64,000 bases of DNA from Mucilaginibacter terrenus. GTDB taxonomy: Bacteria > Bacteroidota > Bacteroidia > Sphingobacteriales > Sphingobacteriaceae. The notes below the pieces were generated by a model. It was not told the origin of the DNA. It did not search any database and saw only the letters and a program-made list of their open reading frames with translations. A program made the translations under genes and the position numbers. Location: NCBI RefSeq assembly GCF_003432065.1, contig NZ_QWDE01000002.1:434001-498000 (forward strand), written 5' to 3'. Positions 59,767 through 64,000 of this stretch are shown piece after piece (the first letter of the stretch is position 1; every line of letters starts with the position of its first letter).

Positions 59767-62700
59767 ATGAAATATTTTAAACACCCTAAGGGTGTAAGAG
59801 ATAAATATTGGCTATTAAAGTCCATATTGATAATGAAATTGACATTTATTTTAATAGTAGCTTTTACACTACAGTCGGTAGCGAATGTTTACTCACAGCA
59901 GAAGGTAACGTTAAACGTTCGTTCTGCTGATTTTACGAAGGTTATAAACGCCATTCAAAAGCAAACCAACTACCATTTCGTTTTCAGCGAAAGAAAGATC
60001 GCGGGAACCAAAAAGGTTTCGATGAAGGTTGAGAATGAAGATGTTAACGTTGTATTAGACCAATTACTGGACGGAACCGATCTTAAATTTACTCAGCTGG
60101 AAAACAACCTTATTGTAATTACTACAAAAGGCGAAGTTGTGAACGCTGCTGTTTTAACCGGTAAAGTAGTTGACGAGAATGGTTTGGGACTGCCAGGCGT
60201 TACTGTGAAAATTAAAGGAACATCAAACGGTACAGTAACTGATGCGAGCGGTGTTTTCTCTATTAACGCGCCCGACAATGCCGTTTTGGTATTCTCTTTC
60301 CTTGGTTATGAAAGCCAGGAAGTAGCCGTTGCTGGTAAGACTAACATCACTGTTAAACTTGCACTTGCAAGCAAGGGCCTAAATGAGGTTGTTGTTACCG
60401 CTTTGGGTATCACAAAAGATCAAAAGAAACTGGGATATTCTGTATCTACAGTAAACGGTGATCAGCTTAACAAAGCGAAAGAAACCAACGTTGCCTTGTC
60501 ATTACAGGGCCGTGTTGCGGGCTTAAGCGTAGGTGCATCAAACGGTGGCCCGGGCTCATCTGCAAGGGTGTTGTTACGTGGTTTAACCAGCTTTTCTGCA
60601 GGCAGCCCATTATATGTTATTAATGGTGTGCCTATGGATAACACTCAGCGTGGCGCAGCCGGCGAGTGGGGCGGTGCCGATTATGGTGACGGTATTTCTA
60701 ACATCAACCCCGACGACATCGAATCGATGACTGTTCTTAAAGGCCAGTCTGCTTCTGCACTTTACGGTTCACGCGCAGTAAATGGCGTTATTTTGATCAC
60801 CACCAAATCAGGCAAGAAAAACTCTCCGTTTGGTGTTGAATTCAATACAAACGTTCAGTTTGACAAACCGGTTGATAATACCGATTACCAGCAGGTTTAC
60901 GGCCAGGGTATACAAGGTGTTAAACCAACCACACTTGATGCGGCACGTAACTCAGGTAGCCTTGCATGGGGTTCTAAAATGGACGGATCTGACGTTATGC
61001 AGATTGACGGACAGATGCACAAGTACTCTCCGGTAAATAACTATATTGATTTTTACCGTACAGCACCAAGCTTTACCAACACGGCATCTTTTACCGGTGG
61101 TAACGAAACCGGATCTTTCCGCCTGTCAGCATCTGACTTGCGCGCAAACTCAATGGTGCCAAACAGCTACCTGGACAGGAAGACCTTCAACTTTAACGGT
61201 GGTCAACAAGTAACTAAAAAGCTGAACATTAATGTAGTTGCCAACTACGTTATTGAAAACTCAAAAAATCGGTCAGGCTTAAGTGACGGTCCGGGTAACC
61301 CTAACAACGTACAGTTCTTAGCACCAAACCAGGACCAGGCTACATTGGCTCCGGGTACTACTGCTACCGGTAAAGAATTAACATTTACTGACGACAGCTA
61401 TGTAACCAACCCTTATTTTGCAGCTTACAATTTCGTTTCAAACGTAAACAGAACCCGTTTGATCTCTGCGTTATCTGCCAAATACGATTTCACAAACTGG
61501 CTTTACTTACAAGGACGTGTTGGTTACGATGATACCAATGATAAAAGAGTAAACATTGAACCAACCGGAACAGGTTACCGTAACGACAACGGTACCATGA
61601 ATACTACCAACACGCACATTAACGAGTTTAATGCTGACGTTTTGGTTAACGCTAAACGCCCGATTGTTAAAGACCTGTTAAACTTAGACCTGTCTGTAGG
61701 TGGTAACATTCGTAAAAGCCTTCTCGAAGGAAACTTTATCAATGGCCAAAACGGGTTCATTATACCTTACTTCTACAGCTTAACCAACTTCAGCAGCCGT
61801 GATTCAGGTCCGCTGGTTGATCCGGCAAGCAAGAAGCAGGTTAACTCAGCTTATTACTCAGCAGATTTCTCAATTAAAGATTACCTGGTAATCAGCACAA
61901 CCGGCCGTTACGATTACTATAGCAGTATATCAAAGGCTATTGGCCCGGGCATATTCTCACCATCGGTTTCTGGTAGCTTCATTTTCTCCGAGCTGCACCA
62001 CATGAACGGTGTCGATCTGGGTAAAGTAAGGTTATCATTCGCGCAAACCAGTAATGATGCACTTGCTTTTGCTAATACTGTTTACTACAGCTTAAATAAC
62101 TCTATTAACGGTACCCCGGCAGCAAGCTTCAGCAGCCAGTTGCCTAACTTATTCCTGAAACCATTTACGCTGAAAGAAATTGAAGCCGGTTTGGAAATGA
62201 AGTTCTGGGGAGACAGGTTTGGTTTCGACGTTACTTATTTTTCACGTAAAACCAATAATGAGATCATCAACGGTAACCTGGATTGGTCTGCTGGTTATAC
62301 TAACCGCTATATAGGTACAGGTTCTACTCAAAACCGCGGTGTTGAGGTTGAGCTTCACGGTACTCCGGTAAGGAAATCAGGCTTCAGCTGGACTCCATCT
62401 TTCAACTTTACTTACGTAAAGAACAAGATCCTGCAAACTGATGGTATAACCAATAACAACATCGGTTTTGGTACTTTCCGCCCTGGTGCAAGTTCAGGTA
62501 TTGCTGTTACTTCTTTAGTAGTAGGCTTAGCCGGGCCACAGATATTAGCTACCGATTACAAGCGTGATGCTGCCGGTAACATAGTATTTGACGCTTCGGG
62601 TCTTCCACAACGTGGCGATCTGAAAGCTCAGGGTTCAACCATCCCTAAAATCTACGGTGGTTTCAACAACACATTCAACTACAAACAATTCAATTTAGGT

Positions 62701-63168
62701 TTCCTTGTTGATTACAGGTTTGGCAATAAAGTGCTTTCGGCTACTGAAAACTATAGCATTTTCAGAGGCTTGAACAAACTTACGCTTGACGGCCGCGAAG
62801 GCGGTGTAGTAGGTGTAGGTGTTACCGAGTCTGGTACACCAAACACTACCAGTGCATCTGCACAAAGCTACTACCAGGCCCTGTCACGCAACGTTGGCGC
62901 GGTATCTGTTTTAGACGGCAGCTTTATCAAGTTACGCCAGATAACCTTAGGCTATACCTTCAACTCTACTTTCCTGAGAGGTACGCCGTTTAGCAGCATA
63001 GGTGTATCGGCAGTTGGCCGTAACCTTTGGACAATTATGAAACATACAGACAACATTGATCCGGAGTCTGGATTTTCAGCTGATCCAAGATATGCAGGTA
63101 TAGAAGGCACCAGCTTGCCTTTTGCCAGGACTTATGGTTTAAACGTAAACTTTAAATTCAAAAACTAA
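59767..63168 (+). CDS. SusC/RagA-like TonB-dependent receptor with STN domain
   Basis: A 1133-residue outer-membrane importer. After the signal sequence (KLTFILIVAFTLQSVANVYS) comes the STN domain (~50-115, NAIQKQTNYHFVFSERKIAG), which contacts FecR, then a carboxypeptidase-like repeat (~125-205, VDENGLGLPGVTVKIKGT), the plug (~210-340, VLLRGLTSFSAGSPLYVING, LKGQSASALYGSRAVNGVIL) and the 22-strand barrel ending in LNVNFKFKN. With SusD it imports oligosaccharides. An internal ATG at 59833 is an alternative start. Codon use is biased to frequent codons. Confidence 0.97.
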   Translation: MKYFKHPKGVRDKYWLLKSILIMKLTFILIVAFTLQSVANVYSQQKVTLNVRSADFTKVINAIQKQTNYHFVFSERKIAGTKKVSMKVENEDVNVVLDQLLDGTDLKFTQLENNLIVITTKGEVVNAAVLTGKVVDENGLGLPGVTVKIKGTSNGTVTDASGVFSINAPDNAVLVFSFLGYESQEVAVAGKTNITVKLALASKGLNEVVVTALGITKDQKKLGYSVSTVNGDQLNKAKETNVALSLQGRVAGLSVGASNGGPGSSARVLLRGLTSFSAGSPLYVINGVPMDNTQRGAAGEWGGADYGDGISNINPDDIESMTVLKGQSASALYGSRAVNGVILITTKSGKKNSPFGVEFNTNVQFDKPVDNTDYQQVYGQGIQGVKPTTLDAARNSGSLAWGSKMDGSDVMQIDGQMHKYSPVNNYIDFYRTAPSFTNTASFTGGNETGSFRLSASDLRANSMVPNSYLDRKTFNFNGGQQVTKKLNINVVANYVIENSKNRSGLSDGPGNPNNVQFLAPNQDQATLAPGTTATGKELTFTDDSYVTNPYFAAYNFVSNVNRTRLISALSAKYDFTNWLYLQGRVGYDDTNDKRVNIEPTGTGYRNDNGTMNTTNTHINEFNADVLVNAKRPIVKDLLNLDLSVGGNIRKSLLEGNFINGQNGFIIPYFYSLTNFSSRDSGPLVDPASKKQVNSAYYSADFSIKDYLVISTTGRYDYYSSISKAIGPGIFSPSVSGSFIFSELHHMNGVDLGKVRLSFAQTSNDALAFANTVYYSLNNSINGTPAASFSSQLPNLFLKPFTLKEIEAGLEMKFWGDRFGFDVTYFSRKTNNEIINGNLDWSAGYTNRYIGTGSTQNRGVEVELHGTPVRKSGFSWTPSFNFTYVKNKILQTDGITNNNIGFGTFRPGASSGIAVTSLVVGLAGPQILATDYKRDAAGNIVFDASGLPQRGDLKAQGSTIPKIYGGFNNTFNYKQFNLGFLVDYRFGNKVLSATENYSIFRGLNKLTLDGREGGVVGVGVTESGTPNTTSASAQSYYQALSRNVGAVSVLDGSFIKLRQITLGYTFNSTFLRGTPFSSIGVSAVGRNLWTIMKHTDNIDPESGFSADPRYAGIEGTSLPFARTYGLNVNFKFKN

Positions 63169-63172
63169 ACAG

Positions 63173-64000
63173 ATGAAAAAACGATATATTTTTGGCTTCC
63201 TGGTAGCGGGTGCTACGTTCATGGCAAGCTGTACTAAAAACTTTGAGGAGATAAACACGCAGCCGGACAAAACAACCGACGCCCTTATCAATCCAAACTA
63301 CTTTATGTCGCAAGCGCAAATCACATTTTCGCAAACCGGCTATGATCAGTTACTTTTCCAGAGCATGTGGACACAGTCTCTTGCTTCAACCTTCAGCTAC
63401 TACAGCAACGGCGATAAGTATGTATATGGCGGCGGCGGGACCGGTTATTTCAACCGTACCTGGAACCGCGGATACAGCGCCCTTACTTTAGTTGACGAGA
63501 TGAAAACGCTTATAAAAGATAAGCCTGAATACGCTAATCTTGACGCATGCGGCACTATTTTACGTGCAATGTTCATCCAGCGTATCACTGACTTGCATGG
63601 CGACGTGCCGTATTCACAGGAAGGGCAGGCAAAAAGCGGCGTGTTTGAACCAGTTTTCGACAAACAGCAGGATATTTACACCGCAATACTTACCCAGTTA
63701 GAACAGGCAACAGCTGCGCTTGATGTATCTAAACCAGGCCCTACTGCCGATATATTCTACGGTGGTAACGTTGCACAGTGGAAACGTTTAGGTTACTCTT
63801 TGATGTTAAAGGCAGCTATGCGTTTAACAAAGGTTGACCCTGCTACAGCTAAAACTTGGGCTGAAAAGGCTTACGCCGGCGGTACCATGAGCAGCATTGC
63901 TGATAACGCCAGAACAAATTCAACTACTAACGGTAACACCAGCAGCAACTCTGATGCATTACTGGTTACAGATGACTTTAGGGAAGTTCGTTGGGGTAAA
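63173..64000 (+). CDS. SusD/RagB-family nutrient-binding lipoprotein (3' truncated by window)
   Basis: The frame opens at ATG 63173, 4 bp after susC, and stays open to base 64000, so only the first ~276 residues are seen. The signal peptide ends in the lipobox-like MASC (Cys near residue 20). ITDLHGDVPYSQEG and the following FDKQQDIYTAILTQLEQA match the SusD-like TPR fold that binds glycans on the cell surface. It is the lid of the SusC importer. Further genes of the locus lie beyond the window. Confidence 0.93.
   Translation, partial: MKKRYIFGFLVAGATFMASCTKNFEEINTQPDKTTDALINPNYFMSQAQITFSQTGYDQLLFQSMWTQSLASTFSYYSNGDKYVYGGGGTGYFNRTWNRGYSALTLVDEMKTLIKDKPEYANLDACGTILRAMFIQRITDLHGDVPYSQEGQAKSGVFEPVFDKQQDIYTAILTQLEQATAALDVSKPGPTADIFYGGNVAQWKRLGYSLMLKAAMRLTKVDPATAKTWAEKAYAGGTMSSIADNARTNSTTNGNTSSNSDALLVTDDFREVRWGK

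Overview
The window reads as chromosomal DNA of a Bacteroidota member, most likely family Sphingobacteriaceae (a Mucilaginibacter/Pedobacter-like soil or plant-associated bacterium). The basis is a SusC/SusD pair with a FecR-type anti-sigma and an ECF sigma factor, a predicted type IX secretion C-terminal domain, many secreted glycoside hydrolases, almost no Shine-Dalgarno sequences, and several promoters of the Bacteroidota form TTG-N19-TAnnTTTG. No tRNA, rRNA, CRISPR array, transposase or prophage was recognised.

Layout. 1-8858: the 3' end of a GH92 mannosidase, a small membrane protein, an ECF sigma factor, a COG2509-like FAD protein, a secreted clan GH-A hydrolase, a DinB protein, a second ECF sigma factor with two small followers, a CoA-binding protein and an NlpC/P60 lipoprotein. 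8859-9293: a gene-free stretch with a 37-bp imperfect palindrome and three related direct repeats. 10178-12936: a three-gene cassette (DGQHR/ParB-like, HEPN-like, HNH nuclease) whose first two genes are much more AT-rich than their surroundings; this is the best candidate for an undescribed system. 12946-14210: a dense array of palindromic repeats of two families with an ordered modular layout. 14211-18833: a secreted NHL/MBG/T9SS protein, its coupled lipoprotein, and an amidase lipoprotein. 19248-46745: mostly housekeeping genes, including glnS, a Zn-dependent dehydrogenase, a B12-domain protein with an enoyl-CoA hydratase, an NtrC-type regulator followed by a tiny histidine-kinase-like DHp protein, an AI-2E transporter, a YtxH/holin stress cluster, trmB with an ATL protein, tag, polA, glgA-glgC, a UPF0173 hydrolase, ybaB, an S1/P1 nuclease, an LMW phosphatase and fumC.

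46821-64000: a polysaccharide/glycan utilisation locus. Five tightly packed minus-strand genes (GH92, GH29, GH20, GH2, GH29) lie divergently from a plus-strand ECF sigma / FecR / SusC / SusD set that runs off the window. The enzymes together match the linkages of N-glycans: fucose, terminal GlcNAc, alpha-mannose and the core beta-mannose. The STN domain on SusC together with FecR and the ECF factor indicates trans-envelope induction by the glycan. The substrate is inferred from the enzyme families and not shown directly.
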